Below the pieces are notes generated by a model. The model did no database searches. It saw only the letters and a list, made by a program, of their open reading frames with translations, and had not been told where the DNA came from. A stretch of DNA of 64,000 nt, taken from positions 1 to 64,000 of the forward strand of contig JAPEVF010000018.1 in NCBI GenBank assembly GCA_029747585.1. The letters run 5' to 3'. Source of the stretch: Pleurotus djamor. Lineage: Eukaryota; Basidiomycota; Agaricomycetes; Agaricales; Pleurotaceae. Below are positions 11,026 through 21,800 of this stretch, in pieces; the stretch's first letter is position 1; each line of letters opens with the position of its first letter. A program made the translations under genes and the position numbers.

Positions 11026-12303
11026 ATGACCAGCAAACTAGGGAAAAGTACTGCCATTTCCATCAGACATTCGACTTTATCAAGATTTTCGTGGGCCAAC
11101 CGAACCTCTCGCGTGCATAGCTCTTCGACTTCCGTATCCCTTCCTCTCAAGATTAGCTCAGGATCGCGCACCTGCAATGTGCCTGATCCCGATAATGCTT
11201 ATATCGTCCAAGACTTCCTTGATGCCTTGGACGCAGTCGCAACGGTCGGTTCAGATACTCATTCCACTGTGAGAGATCCCCTTTCGGGTCTCATTGGTCC
11301 CTTCATATCCCCTGTAGCCGGTTGTATACTTGCGGCCATTTCTACGCCTACCATAACTATGAATCCGTACTGTATCCTTCCACCAGGCATCGCGGAACGA
11401 GCCGTTTTATCCGAGGCGTCGCTTCAAGCTCTCCTGGTCCTCTATCAGGACAACCCCAATGACGGCGTCATCAAGACGGCCTTGTCAGATATGTGCCAAT
11501 CGTATGTGAATTACGCGCTTCAAGTCGATGATATTGCTACGGCATTTGCGCCGTGGATGGTTGATTCCGCAATTGACATCACTGAAGTCAATTTTCTCGG
11601 ACCCTCTTTGCCAAGGGGCCTCTTTAAACGACACAAACGTTCGGATGGGATGGCCTCATATCAGAGGAATACCAACGGTCGAGAGGGGGCGTTTGTCGAG
11701 GGACTCATTGGCGGGACTATTCCTGGCCCTTGTACAAAACACCCTTGCTTTGTCAACGAGCTGATCTCGCGAGCGGTTATCATCAAACATCAACATCCCC
11801 TTATTTCAAAAGTCTCCGGAGAAGCTATTGCCACTATACGTCCGTACCTCCTCCAATCTCCTACGCGTACCAACTGTTCCGTGGGCCCTGCTGCACGATT
11901 CGCGTCCGGACTCCTTTTCCAGCGCGCTTTGATTGCAGATACTGCTCTCTCCGCTCTGATGAAGTTGTCGCGCAGCCAGCTTGACCAGTTGAAGATGAAA
12001 TGCGCGGGAAGGCCGACTGTGTTGCAGCCCCAGGAGGGAAGGATCTTCGACTTCATCAGGTCGACAATAGAGAAAATTGGACCATCTGTGCTTCGCATTG
12101 CTCACGGGGCTCTTCAACGGGTTGATGCCAGTCTCGGCTTTGCCGGAGCCGAGAAGCGTAGACTGGAATTGAAGGGAACTAGTCTAGTCAACGTTACTCA
12201 CTCCACTCGTCATAGCCAACCAAGGGTCACATACGTCACGGACCTGGATGAGCCAGCCCCCGACTTTTATAGGATCGCAGATGCTTTTTTGAATCGCAAA
12301 TAA
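11026..12303 (+). CDS. Glycine-zipper family protein, copy A (unknown function)
   Basis: Single open exon; the frame is open from 10993 but 11026 is its first ATG, and a short 5' exon is possible. About 425 residues. A hydrophobic Gly/Ala-rich segment (GLIGPFISPVAGCILAAI, about residues 92-109) has small residues spaced as in glycine zippers. It is followed by GIAERAVLSEASLQALL and a helical region. Later blocks GAFVEGLIGGTIP, RFASGLLFQRALIADTAL and IFDFIRSTIEKIGP are shared with the gene at 14472, so the two are paralogs. No signal peptide and no enzyme motif are seen. I do not recognise a named family. It sits head to head with a serine protease, so membrane association controlled by cleavage is a testable idea, not an observation. 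Confidence 0.65.
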   Translation: MTSKLGKSTAISIRHSTLSRFSWANRTSRVHSSSTSVSLPLKISSGSRTCNVPDPDNAYIVQDFLDALDAVATVGSDTHSTVRDPLSGLIGPFISPVAGCILAAISTPTITMNPYCILPPGIAERAVLSEASLQALLVLYQDNPNDGVIKTALSDMCQSYVNYALQVDDIATAFAPWMVDSAIDITEVNFLGPSLPRGLFKRHKRSDGMASYQRNTNGREGAFVEGLIGGTIPGPCTKHPCFVNELISRAVIIKHQHPLISKVSGEAIATIRPYLLQSPTRTNCSVGPAARFASGLLFQRALIADTALSALMKLSRSQLDQLKMKCAGRPTVLQPQEGRIFDFIRSTIEKIGPSVLRIAHGALQRVDASLGFAGAEKRRLELKGTSLVNVTHSTRHSQPRVTYVTDLDEPAPDFYRIADAFLNRK

Positions 12304-13523
12304 AGTATGCTCTTCCTTGGTTTCTTGAGTAGCTATTCTCAAGTTTCAACCTGTCCTCGCGTGTTGTTCCATCTGTCCAGCCTTGGTATATTTATACGTA
12401 CTGTGTAACTTGATACTTGCTCAACGAGTGTTACCCTCGGACAAAAATTAGAGATGACGCCCAAAGTAGTGCCCACTGCCCAGAGTTAACGAGCATATGA
12501 GTTAAGGACCACCGGCATGTAGCGGAACCATACCTATTATGGTAAATCCTACTTCGAGTCGCTCCTCTGTAGAGTGCTTGTATAAAGCCGTAGGCCCTCT
12601 GGTACTAGAGAGGGCAGCGTAAGTACTTGGAGACGATTTACCCCTGTCATTTGTAACGAGTAACGTTCGTGTGGCGTGACCCAGCCCTAAAAGTCACCTT
12701 GCTTCAGCAAGGTCTCTCAACACTCGACTTTTCCCTTTTTTGTAAGGTATATCCGTTTATGGATGTCTCGANCCCTTTTTTTGGGCGTTTCTTGAGCGCT
12801 AGTCTACTCCGGACGGGTGAACCATGCGAAACTTCCTTTTATGTGTATAAACTGCTTATCCCCATTTAGATCCTTCCTGTTTTGATATTTGTTAGTCGCC
12901 GCCTTCGAGCCAACTTCGAGCAAGTCTCTATCTATATAGTTGACGCTGCTTCAATGCTTTATTTTGCTTTTCGCGCTTCGGGGTCTTATATCTGTATCGC
13001 GCTCTTCTATGCTTGCTCGTTTGCTTCGGAATAAAGAGTCATCTAGTCATCACTTGGTCATCACATTGTGCTCATGGCCTGTCCTGTCACTATCGTGCAC
13101 ATCAGCAAGCCAACGTCTGAGACTCCTTCCTCGCTACATCCACCACTAATGTTGTCTGTATCTGTTGTTTGGCTTGCCTTGCTCTTCTTATCTTACCCAT
13201 TTCTCAGTTCACACGTTGTCACGTCTCCGGTTGATCTCTAGACTCTCGGCACCTGTGACCTATCATTCATTCACTCGATTTGCTTTTGCCTAATTCTCGT
13301 CTACAGTGGGTTTCTCTCCTTTGTCTCGGTTCTAAGTCTTTGTAATCTAATGTCCTCCTTGGCTAGATCAAGATTGGGGTGTTTCGTCAGTAACTTTCTG
13401 TCGACTTTTCGTAGCAAACGGATCAAAAACGGATTGTGTTCTGCCCTCGCGATCTCGACAACGCGACATCGACTCGGGTAGCAGGATACCAAAGTTCGCT
13501 CATGTACGGCTACGCGCCAAATC
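12304..13523. other. Interval without a supported gene
   Basis: This 1.2-kb stretch holds only short random frames and one ambiguous base near 12772. It is T- and pyrimidine-rich from 12720 on. A TATAAAG motif occurs near 12582. I looked for LTR ends or target-site duplications and could not define any. Confidence 0.35.
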
Positions 13524-14090
13524 TTGGCACAATACTATTCGTCAACGTTAGATGCAGTTATCGCCGACGATCCCAAACTGAAACGAAACTTCAGAAATAG
13601 TGACTTTGCGTCGCTGACCGTGAATTTTGGACCGAGAACGGCATGCAAGAGGCATCGAGATGTTTTGCCTGGGGTTGGTGCGCAGTCACAGCCTTGGGCA
13701 ACTACGATTCTCGTAAGGGCGGGCACCTTGTCCTTTGGGATTTGGGATTGGTCATCGAATTCCCGGATGGACGGTGTTGCTTCCTTTGGCTACTGTATCC
13801 CACTTGAACACCCCGATTCAGCGTGACGAGACGCGATACTCGGTCACTCAGTACACGTGGAGAGGTCTTCCAATGGGTAAAAATGGGTTTCGTATGGAGA
13901 AGGATGTATGTACCTCCGTCAAGTTCAACGGAGTTCGAGAAGAAAAAAAAGGTGGATGGATGGGATTGGCATGTTCAGCACAGCATAGCTTTGCCCCCGC
14001 AACTTTTATTGATATTGAAGGACTCAAGGAGTACAAATTTCAACACTACATGTCATGTACTCACAAAGCTATAGCTGAAGCAAGGTGATT
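13524..14090 (+). pseudogene. Tet/JBP-like 2OG-Fe(II) oxygenase remnant
   Basis: Three overlapping frames carry consecutive pieces of an abundant Agaricomycete family related to Tet/JBP 2-oxoglutarate oxygenases. They are SLTVNFGPRTACKRHRD (the H-x-D iron-binding pair), then on another frame PGWTVLLPLATVSHLNTPIQ and RYSVTQYTW, with the distal His and the 2OG-binding Arg, and last GEVFQWVKMGF on a third frame. At least two frame shifts separate the blocks, so no intact protein is possible. Such genes are spread with Agaricomycete transposons, which explains an isolated dead copy between the two glycine-zipper paralogs. Confidence 0.6.
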
Positions 14091-14411
14091 CTCGGCGCTC
14101 TAAGCGCCACCCTAGTCTGGTAGCTCCCGTCACACGGCAGAGCCACTAGGGGCTACCTTCACAGCCTAGCCATCTTTTAGCCATCCCGGGTTCACTCGAA
14201 CGAACATAATCTTAGCCCCTCGACATAGACGTTGGCAGTTCTACTCAAGCACGACCATGTTGCGCTCGAAGCATAATACGCGAGCAGTATTGCGGAAGTT
14301 CCAGTTCCATCACTCCGAGTCTGGGCTTGCAGGTCTCTCGCTTCAGACTCAGAGGCGTGATATAGGTTAGGCCATTCCTTGTTAAGCTCTCAAAGCCTTC
14401 ACTAAAATTAG
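14091..14411. other. Possible 5' exon/intron zone of glycine-zipper copy B
   Basis: About 320 bp with no clear reading frame. It ends in CACTAAAATTAG, which looks like a branch region and 3' splice site just upstream of the open frame of the next gene, so an undetected 5' exon of that gene may lie here. Confidence 0.3.
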
Positions 14412-15695
14412 AGTAATGAAGATGCTTCCTCTCATCCCTCCCCCTGTTTAGGGTCTACTCTTGCCTCGGGCTTGGAACAGCAAACAGGCGATGGTGCGAA
14501 TGAAATCCCCCGCGCTGACCAACGTACCTTGCCCGACAATGACGGTGTTTGGCGAGATCGGAACATTCCATTACCTGCTGTCGGTGCATGGCAGTGGCCA
14601 GGTCCTGATGGTTCTGAAATTCCGTGGCTTCCTATGCGAAGCAGACACCTATCATTCGACCCTCCCACCCCAAGCCCCATTCCTGGCAGGCTGACTACGA
14701 GTTTTCTCCAGATGCTGTCTATGGTTTCAATGCCGGAGCGTATTGAGTGGGGAATCCCCCTACTCGGCTCCGTGGGGTCACTTGTCGCTCCCGTAGCTGG
14801 TGGGATACTTGGAGCTATCGCTGGAAGTGCTCCTGTGGTTGATCGTATTGCTACGGGCGTCGCAGAAAGAGCTGTATTAGCCGAGGTCTCCCTCCAAGCC
14901 ATCCTACGCCTATTTGAACCGGGGACAACTCCACCCGATGACCCTATCATCGATGTAATTCTGGTGGGCATGGCGAAGCAGTACTCGGACAATCCAATCA
15001 ACTTGGCCGGCTTCGCATCGACGCTATCTCCATGGTTGGTGAATTACGGCCTTGATATCGTGGAATTCAAGTTTGCTCAGCAGTTGGAGTCGCCTAGAAG
15101 AAGAACCATCAGGGATCCTATTGTGTTGGGTCCTGAACGAAAGCCTTTAAATGGGCTCCCAGATGGGCAGAAGAACGTAAATAAGCCTCAGGCATTCGTA
15201 GAAGGTCTCCTTGAAGCGACGCTTCCCGTAGTCCATGCTGACAAAGGTGCCTTTGACTTCCTCGGTCGTCTGATCGTGAAGGCGAGCGACGCTACAATAA
15301 CTCTGCAACCCCTTTCCTCTGACCTTGCCTGGGACGCCTTGATGAACTTCCGTTGGAACCTGCTTGACATCCTCGCTGCCGGTTCCGCCGTGTACATTGG
15401 CCATCTGACCCCCGTTACTCGGCTCGCATCAGTCATACAATTCCAGCGTGCTTTGTTTGCCGATTACGCCCTCTCCACCCTTATGAAGCTGCCTCGCGAC
15501 AAGCTCAATCAGCTCAAGGTAAAACGCAGCACCAGTGGACGAATTCGAGAAGAAGGAATCTTTGACTTTATAAAGTCAACGCTACAGACCATGGGACCAT
15601 ACCCTCTTGAAGTTACCCAGCGTGCTGTCGAACAGCTCACCCCGTTTATTCATAAGAAAAATTCGCGTAGCAAGACAAGCACACATGTCAATTAG
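14412..15695 (+). CDS. Glycine-zipper family protein, copy B (unknown function)
   Basis: One long exon whose frame is open from just after a plausible 3' splice site at 14411 to the stop at 15695. No upstream in-frame ATG exists before 14633, so the true start is either a missing 5' exon or a downstream Met. Near residue 90 of the open frame the segment IPLLGSVGSLVAPVAGG then ILGAIAG is strongly glycine-zipper-like, followed by GVAERAVLAEVSLQAIL. Blocks QAFVEGLLEATLP, LASVIQFQRALFADYAL and IFDFIKSTLQTMGP align with copy A at 11026-12303 in the same order. The amino end is different from copy A. Function unknown. Its 3' end is followed by about 700 bp without a gene. Confidence 0.65.
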   Translation, partial: SNEDASSHPSPCLGSTLASGLEQQTGDGANEIPRADQRTLPDNDGVWRDRNIPLPAVGAWQWPGPDGSEIPWLPMRSRHLSFDPPTPSPIPGRLTTSFLQMLSMVSMPERIEWGIPLLGSVGSLVAPVAGGILGAIAGSAPVVDRIATGVAERAVLAEVSLQAILRLFEPGTTPPDDPIIDVILVGMAKQYSDNPINLAGFASTLSPWLVNYGLDIVEFKFAQQLESPRRRTIRDPIVLGPERKPLNGLPDGQKNVNKPQAFVEGLLEATLPVVHADKGAFDFLGRLIVKASDATITLQPLSSDLAWDALMNFRWNLLDILAAGSAVYIGHLTPVTRLASVIQFQRALFADYALSTLMKLPRDKLNQLKVKRSTSGRIREEGIFDFIKSTLQTMGPYPLEVTQRAVEQLTPFIHKKNSRSKTSTHVN

Positions 15696-16395
15696 ATGCG
15701 CCGATTTGTTATTCGGCCCCAGTAAATGAGTGCCATGTCCATGTCATGAGAGGCGCACCGAACTCTAACTTCAATAGTTTGTTGCGAGTTGTAATGTCTT
15801 CTACGGTGGTAATAATGAAGAGCATCAGTTGTAAGCAGCTTCGGCATCCATGTGTATCTGAAGAAACAGATGCGATCAGTTTTTGTGTCTGGGCCGGCAG
15901 GTGGATGTGAGGGGAGACTGCTCATAGCTAGGGATAGCAATGTCGAGACAAGGCTACCCAATCGAGGCCTTGGAGATAGGGATGATTAGCGATGGTGTCG
16001 AGATGCCGATATTCTAAACCAAGACCTAGCGAAGGCTATCTCTGCGAAAGGCGTCGGGCGATTCAATGAGCCGGAAGGGGGACCATTAGGAAATTTTACG
16101 ACTGCAAAAGTCGCTTAAAGTGGTGTGTCATAGAGGAGACACATAAGTAAATTAATGAGTATTCACGCCTGGAGGGGTGCTTGCTTTCCTGTGACCACTG
16201 ACAAGAGAGCTCGATAATCATTAATCAGAGCTCAATCATCGTAAGCACTAGTCAGGCGCTTACTCACGATATCGCGTCCAGGCCTAGCGCCGTCCCGCCT
16301 TACACAAGTCCCGAACTGATAGAGATAGGCAAATCCACTCGGAGCATCGGCATCTCTGTTGGATTCCTCTCTTGACCTCCATCTTCATCGAACTA
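15696..16395. other. Intergenic region
   Basis: About 700 bp between copy B and the xanthine dioxygenase gene. No gene recognised; the right part should hold the promoter of the dioxygenase gene, but no motif stands out. Confidence 0.4.
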
Positions 16396-17874
16396 ATGGC
16401 CATTGAACTAGCTCCTCTGCCTCTCCCAGCTTCTGCTGATCCCTCCAAGTTTATTGACTTCGGAAGGGAGGTCAAAGGACTCCATCCTGGTCAATTGTCG
16501 CCAGAAGAACTGGATCAAGTCAAGGAGGCCTTGTACAAGGTGCGTGTCATGTATCAAGGTGAGTAACAGGGCTAATGAATGTACAGTACGACGCCCTATT
16601 GTTCCGTGATATCGACCTAACTCCTGAGCAACAATACGCGCTCACCAAGGTCAGCAACTAAACCCATATCATTCTTCTGATTCATCGATAATTCATCTGC
16701 TTATGTAGGCTTTTGACCCTCAATCAGAGTCTTATGGACATGGAAACAACAAGACCGAGTCTACCAAGAAGTCAATTCTTCATCCTGACCTCAAGACTAT
16801 CCCTCGCGTGCCTCAGGTGCAACTCATCGGGAATGGCACCGTATACAATCATGAAGGTTTAGCCGAGGCCAAGCTCAAGCACCCATCGCACACGACCTTC
16901 CATAAGACCCGCGTATCGCCTGAGGACGAAGCCAAAGGCTACACGAGGTTCTATCGATGGCACATCGACGCTGCTTTGTACGATCTTTCTCCGCCGAAGG
17001 TTACTACTTTGTATGGCCTGCAAGTTCCCAAAGGGGAACCACAGACGGTGAGGTACGACGATGGTACTGGCGATGAACTCCCTGTTCCCCTCGGAACGAC
17101 CGCCTTTGTTTCCGGGCGAACCATGTTCAACATCCTACCATCCGAGTTGAAGAGTCTGGCTGTGCGCACCAAGGTCAAGTACTCTCCGCATCCGTATGGT
17201 ACGTCATCCCACTTTGATCAAACATTTTCAGTTGGGTTTCTGATGACTGATTTTGCAGTTTGGATGGCTCCTGCGCACGCTATGTCCACTGGTCTTGGCA
17301 TTGAGTCTGAGGGTCTGGAACTCCCACTCAACGAGCTTCCTCCGTGGGAAGAATCCAAGCAGAAGATATTCCCCATTGTAAGCGGTTTCCCCGGTCCCAA
17401 TTCATCTTGCCAGAGTCGTTAATTGAGTTGTGCGTAGCTCTGGAAGAACCCGGTCACTGGTGAACTCCACTTCCAAGTCCATCCTTGCGGTGTCGCGGAA
17501 CTCTTGATTTCTCCTCTTCCTGAGGGGGCGAGCCGCGAGGGAGCGTTGTATCCGGATGGCGCTCATCTTACTGATTTGAAAGAGGTTCGTGATTTGCTGT
17601 ATAAAATGCAGAGGCCAGCTATCTCCCCTTCGGTAAGTCTCTCCGTTATTGATTACCTTGCCCATCTTACCGAGTACTGGTGTATCTTGAACAGCTTGTG
17701 TACCCCCACGACTGGAGCGAGAAGGATTTGGTTCTCTTCCACAACCGTGGTGTTCTGCACACAGTCGTTGGCGCCTTCACCCCGGACCAAGTTCGTGCTT
17801 TCCATCAGTGCAACTTGGCTGCTTCCGACGACCCAACCGGTCCTTCTGAAGAAGATATCAAGAAGTGGGCTTGA
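16396..17874 (+). CDS. xanA: Alpha-ketoglutarate-dependent xanthine dioxygenase (XanA-like)
   Basis: Six exons with GT-AG introns 16540-16586, 16650-16708, 17199-17258, 17378-17437 and 17633-17694. The start ATG at 16396 gives MAIELAPLPLPAS. The protein is a TauD-family Fe(II)/2OG enzyme: RFYRWHIDAALYDLSPPKVT holds the H-x-D iron ligands, followed by VPLGTTAFVSGRTM, and the carboxy-terminal part FHNRGVLHTVVGAF holds the distal His. The HID-AALYDL context is characteristic of fungal XanA, which converts xanthine to uric acid with 2-oxoglutarate and O2, a substitute for xanthine dehydrogenase in purine use. About 380 residues, close to the family length. No frame breaks. Regulation is not visible from sequence. 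Confidence 0.85.
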
Positions 17875-18177
17875 TTTCGCGAGGTGTTTCGTTTCTTTTC
17901 CGTTGTTGTTTGCATTTTCGTGGAGCGGATTTTGTACATTTAGTTTCTTCCCGAATGATAAACACCGTTTTGATCGTACTTCTCAATGCCTTCAGGACCC
18001 AGCCGCGGTCGACCAGGAATATTCTCAGCAACCAGTTAACTTTCACTCGTCTCTAGAACTCTACGACGCACAGTCGGTGTATCAAGCTTCAGCGAATCCA
18101 CAGGGCATAACACCAACCCGTCGCCTCGTATCAACAGAACCCCTATGTAACCCCCAGTTTCGAAGCATGTTACGAAA

Positions 18178-18863
18178 CTACAGAGCGAGGACACGGGCCA
18201 ACCCGAGGCCCAAACCAACTCCTAGCAACGACGCGTACATAGCGAATGTTGCACCTTGAAAATGGTGGTTGCTCGCTGAGTTCTCAACGGTCACAGTATA
18301 AAATGCAGCGACGCTGCCTGTGTATGTACGTGTGCGTGGCCCAATTTGTCGTACACATGTTCCTAGGTTGCGTTCGGGTCCCCAGGAGCAATCTAGCCCA
18401 ACAGTTTCTTGAATCGTCTGCGTGATGGTTGTTGGTCCAGCTCCGTCGACGAGCAGAGCCGGGCCAGCGTAGGTGTACCCTATGTGCGTATCGTCTGCGA
18501 CACGAGATACTGCGATTGAAAATGCATTAATAGATGCTTTGTTGGGTTATGATGTTCAAAAAGATTCCTCACCGGTGAACAATGAGGTTGGGACGAGCTC
18601 AGTATCTCGACCAGTGTACTGGTAGACAGCATCGTATGTGGTACGCCCATCGCTTCCTACACCAACGGCCGACATTGTGAATTCCGGGATGGGATTACTT
18701 GTCGTGGATTCCGTAGGGTCAGGTTGGAAAGTGCCTCGGACATTGTAGACGGTAAACTCTCTCGCAGCACCTTTAAAGAACAATAAATTACATCAGGCCA
18801 TGGACGTTAACTGCAATGCCTACCTAGGACAGCGAGTCCAAGGACGACGAAAGTTTTGAACAT
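18178..18863 (-). CDS. Small secreted or membrane-anchored protein, unknown function
   Basis: Three exons on the minus strand. The first encodes MFKTFVVLGLAVLG, a signal-peptide-like start, and is joined through a short intron (about 18777-18823) to REFTVYNVRGTFQPD. The second intron spans 18510-18572 and leads to SRVADDTHIGYTYAGPALL, with one Cys pair region (LDCSWGPERNLGTC). The last residues (FAMYASLLGVGLGLGLA) are hydrophobic and end in a few residues, fitting a GPI-anchor signal or a single membrane span. About 190 residues. It resembles lineage-specific cell-surface proteins of basidiomycetes; no catalytic motif seen. Confidence 0.65.
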
Positions 18864-20069
18864 GATGACTTGAGCTTGAAGGGGGCCTGTCAATTGGAAA
18901 TCAGAGACTGAGAGGCGTCGAATCTAGCTATTGCTGATTCTCTTTTGACTACGATGAGGCGATGAGCGAGTGCATCAACCCATGTGGAGGTAAGATGAGC
19001 GAATGTATTGTGTGTTCGACAGCGGGAAAATATCCTATCAAGCGCAGTTGGATTCCATGCGCTCTTGCACTGCCTGAGCAGTAAGTGAGGATTTTAGAGA
19101 GAGGCAGTGCGACAAGAGATGGCTTGGCGGAGCGGCTGAACCAGGAAGTAAGGCGCCCAAAGCCTCAAGACCTCACCGCGTTGTGTCACCAGGCCTAAGC
19201 TTAGAGTTCGATGGTACCTGCCAAAGTAGTGGGAGGCTCAACACGAATGCTTTGTCAGTAGCCAGCTCCTCCGACCCACACGGTCTGAGATATTATGGAG
19301 GCTAAGTTGTTTGTGTTCTAGGGCGATCCACATGCCGGGAAAACCACCAGAGCATGTCCGAGTCAGAGATCAAGCTCAAGGACTAAGCTGCAATGTGGTG
19401 AACGGATGGGAAGGTTCGAAGGCTTTACAGACCATGTATACATAGGAGCGCAGGGCCTGTGTCTTCGAGTCCAATGGAGATATGTAGCATGTCTATATGG
19501 GGAGGGTTTGGGTTCAGGTACCAACAAGATGCGGTTTGAGCTGGAGACGAGTCATGAGAGTAGTATAAGAGCCCACTCTTCGGACGGTAAATGACGAGCA
19601 TTACTCCAAGAGCTATGTATATGACAAGGGACACCAAGAAGCAGCAATAATGTCGAAATGGGGGTGCCCTGTGTCGAGCTGAGTAAAACGATGTGGAAAG
19701 AATGGCGGGAGATAAGGCAGCTTAGGTTTGTTGAAGTGAGCTGGCGTCCTGGCGGCCTGAGCTTCAAAACGGGAATCGTAGAACAGTCTGAAAAGAGGCG
19801 GCATAGCGTAAATCGACAAGCGTTATGGCTTGATCATCTTGATCTCGGCAGCAACAACTTTCGATCGCTCAGAGCGTTCATATTGACTGGGTATCGTCTA
19901 AAATGGGGATTTGGCGTATCAAAGTATGAAAGACGCGCTGTCAAGTTTTTGACATACCTGGCTGAGTTCATGCCCGATCGCGGTGGTTTCTACAGCCGTA
20001 TTCTGAATGTTTTCATCTTGAATCACTAAGGACGCGTCAGAAACGGTAGACACTCTTAGTACTTCGTGT
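18864..20069. other. Interval without a supported gene
   Basis: About 1.2 kb. The longest frame (19658-20029, plus) has no recognisable motif. On the minus strand a fragment near 19845-20035 reads like a protein tail (EITT-free stretch ending KVVAAEIKMIKP) but has no start or matching upstream exon, so I do not call it. The left part should carry the promoter of the secreted-protein gene. Confidence 0.35.
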
Positions 20070-20640
20070 TCACGCACAATCATCGCTCATGGGGTCATCG
20101 TTGGGTATCGGCGGGGGCGCTGTTGCATCTCGTTCAGCTTGAAGCGCCAGTAGTTCCTCCAGAGCAGCTTCAATCGCTTTGGGCTTCGTCCGACGTGCTT
20201 CAGCAAGTTTCGTGTGCCAGTTAAGACGGTTATCCGCCAGCGACCAAATATGTCTATCCAATGCCTCGTCGAATGGTTCAACATCTGTAGGTACAACGCG
20301 TCAGATGACAGTCGCGTATGGTCCAAGGCTAAAAACTCACCGTCATCCGGCTCAACTTCCTCAAAGTTTCGACCATTGACACGTAGATTCGGTTTTGCTA
20401 TCGCAAACGTTCGGTCTACGAACTAATTAAGATGGGCCTCGGGATTCATTTGACGCGCTGAAAAGTCTTGCTTACCTGGTTCAGATGCGCAATCAAAGCA
20501 TCGCGTTGGCTGGACAGGCCTTGAGATTTGATTTGTTCTTCCAATATAGCCATAGAGGCGGTGCGGTAGTCATCTTTGACGCGGTTCCAATCGACTACTG
20601 AGTCGATGGAGATGCGTTGAAGTTCTTCCCGAGAATCCAT
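20070..20640 (-). CDS. Kinetochore MIND/Mis12-complex subunit Mis14/Nsl1-like
   Basis: Three exons: 20640-20476, 20422-20341 and 20284-20070, with introns 20423-20475 and 20285-20340. The product is about 153 residues. Exon 2 gives FVDRTFAIAKPNLRVNGR and exon 3 gives EPFDEALDRHIWSLADNR followed by LNWHTKLAEARRTKP. This pattern, especially the basic RL-W...AE-RR-KP helix before an acidic tail, matches the Mis14/Nsl1 family, which links the inner kinetochore to Spc105/Ndc80. It is divergent from the Yju2 gene, with only ~145 bp between the two start codons, so they probably share a promoter. Confidence 0.7.
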
Positions 20641-20786
20641 GGTGGTGGGTGGAGAGATTTGCCAATCTCCCCCCTATGAAGGGTTTCCCGGCGCTAGAAT
20701 GACTCGTCAGCGCTTAAGCGCTTGGCCCCCAGCACTCATCCCAAACACATCCACCTACCGCCTAGCTCTCTCAATACTCGTGAACT

Positions 20787-21800
20787 ATGTCTGAACGCAA
20801 AGGTATGGTATATATGAAACGCTCGCATACTGTTTCGCTAACCTAGCTTTCTCTTAGTTCTCAACAAATACTTCCCCCCGGATTTCGATCCTGACCTTAT
20901 TCCACGACGGAAGCAACCCAAGAACTCGCAACAGGTTGTCCGTCTTATGGCCCCGTTCTCGATGTAAGACAACTTTTACATCTACGATCTACCTTTACTC
21001 AAACATCCGCAGGCGATGTAATACTTGTGGCGAGTACATTTACAAAGGCAAGAAGTTCAATGCTCGTAAAGAGACGGTGGAGGGCGAAGATTACTACGGT
21101 ATAAAAATCTTCAGATTTTACATTAAATGGTGCGTAATACGTCTTAGCCCCTGCTCTATAGCGGTACTGATGCACCTACAGTACACTATGCTCCGCTGAG
21201 ATTACCTTCAAGACCGATCCCAAAAACACCGATTACGCAGCAGAACATGGTGCCTCACGAAACTTCGAGCCTTGGCGAGAAGAAGCCGCTGTCGAAGAGG
21301 AGGATAGGCTAGCTAAACTCGAGGAAGAGGAGAACAATCCGATGAAGGCTTTGGAGAATCGAACCGTTGACTCGAAACGTGAAATGGATATCCTCGATGC
21401 ACTGCAGGACATTAGGGCTCGGAATGCGAGGAACGAACGGGTTGGGCATTCGGTGGATCTTGTTGCGAGGATAGAGCAGGGGGAGATAGAGACTGAGGAG
21501 GACTTGGAACGGAAACGGCTCGAGGAGGAGGATGAGAAGTTGGTCAGAGAGGTTTTCAGGAAAGAGACCGTTCCCGCTAGCTCTTCAACTAATCCCGTCG
21601 AGGAAGGCGAGTCGGAACCCTCACCGAAGGTCATAACGGTGAAACGCAAAGCTGATGCGGTCGAGCCTTCATTACAAAGTCTCCTGCCAGATTCAGCGAA
21701 GGAACTAATTTCGAAATCAGCCGCCCTCGTCAATCCGCCCGTGAAGAAGAAGAAACCTAACTCACTGGGTATCAAGGTGATTAAGAAAGTCAAGGCGTAG
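20787..21800 (+). CDS. YJU2: Pre-mRNA splicing factor Yju2/CWC16 (CCDC94-like)
   Basis: Four exons with introns 20803-20857, about 20968-21013, and 21130-21181. Exon 1 is only MSERK plus one base. The assembled protein (about 280 residues) has the CWC16 signature: [18 protein letters not shown], then [20 protein letters not shown] and, after intron 3, a [19 protein letters not shown] block, so the CxxC pairs form the zinc site. A long acidic/basic coiled region follows ([20 protein letters not shown]) with a Lys-rich tail. Yju2 joins the spliceosome with the NineTeen complex and promotes the first catalytic step. Intact. Confidence 0.92.

Noticed and set aside
10993..12303. Gasdermin-like identity for the glycine-zipper proteins
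   Set aside because: Size, block order and the early hydrophobic Gly-rich segment do not resemble the fungal gasdermin pattern; only the protease-neighbour layout is similar.
12304..13500. Solo LTR between the glycine-zipper genes
   Set aside because: TG...CA ends and a matching target-site duplication could not be found.
19411..19425. GGTTCGAAGG, resembling a tRNA B box
   Set aside because: No acceptor stem, A box or cloverleaf can be drawn around it; no tRNA found in the window.
19658..20029. 123-codon plus-strand frame
   Set aside because: No recognisable motif, no neighbours in support, and composition like random sequence.
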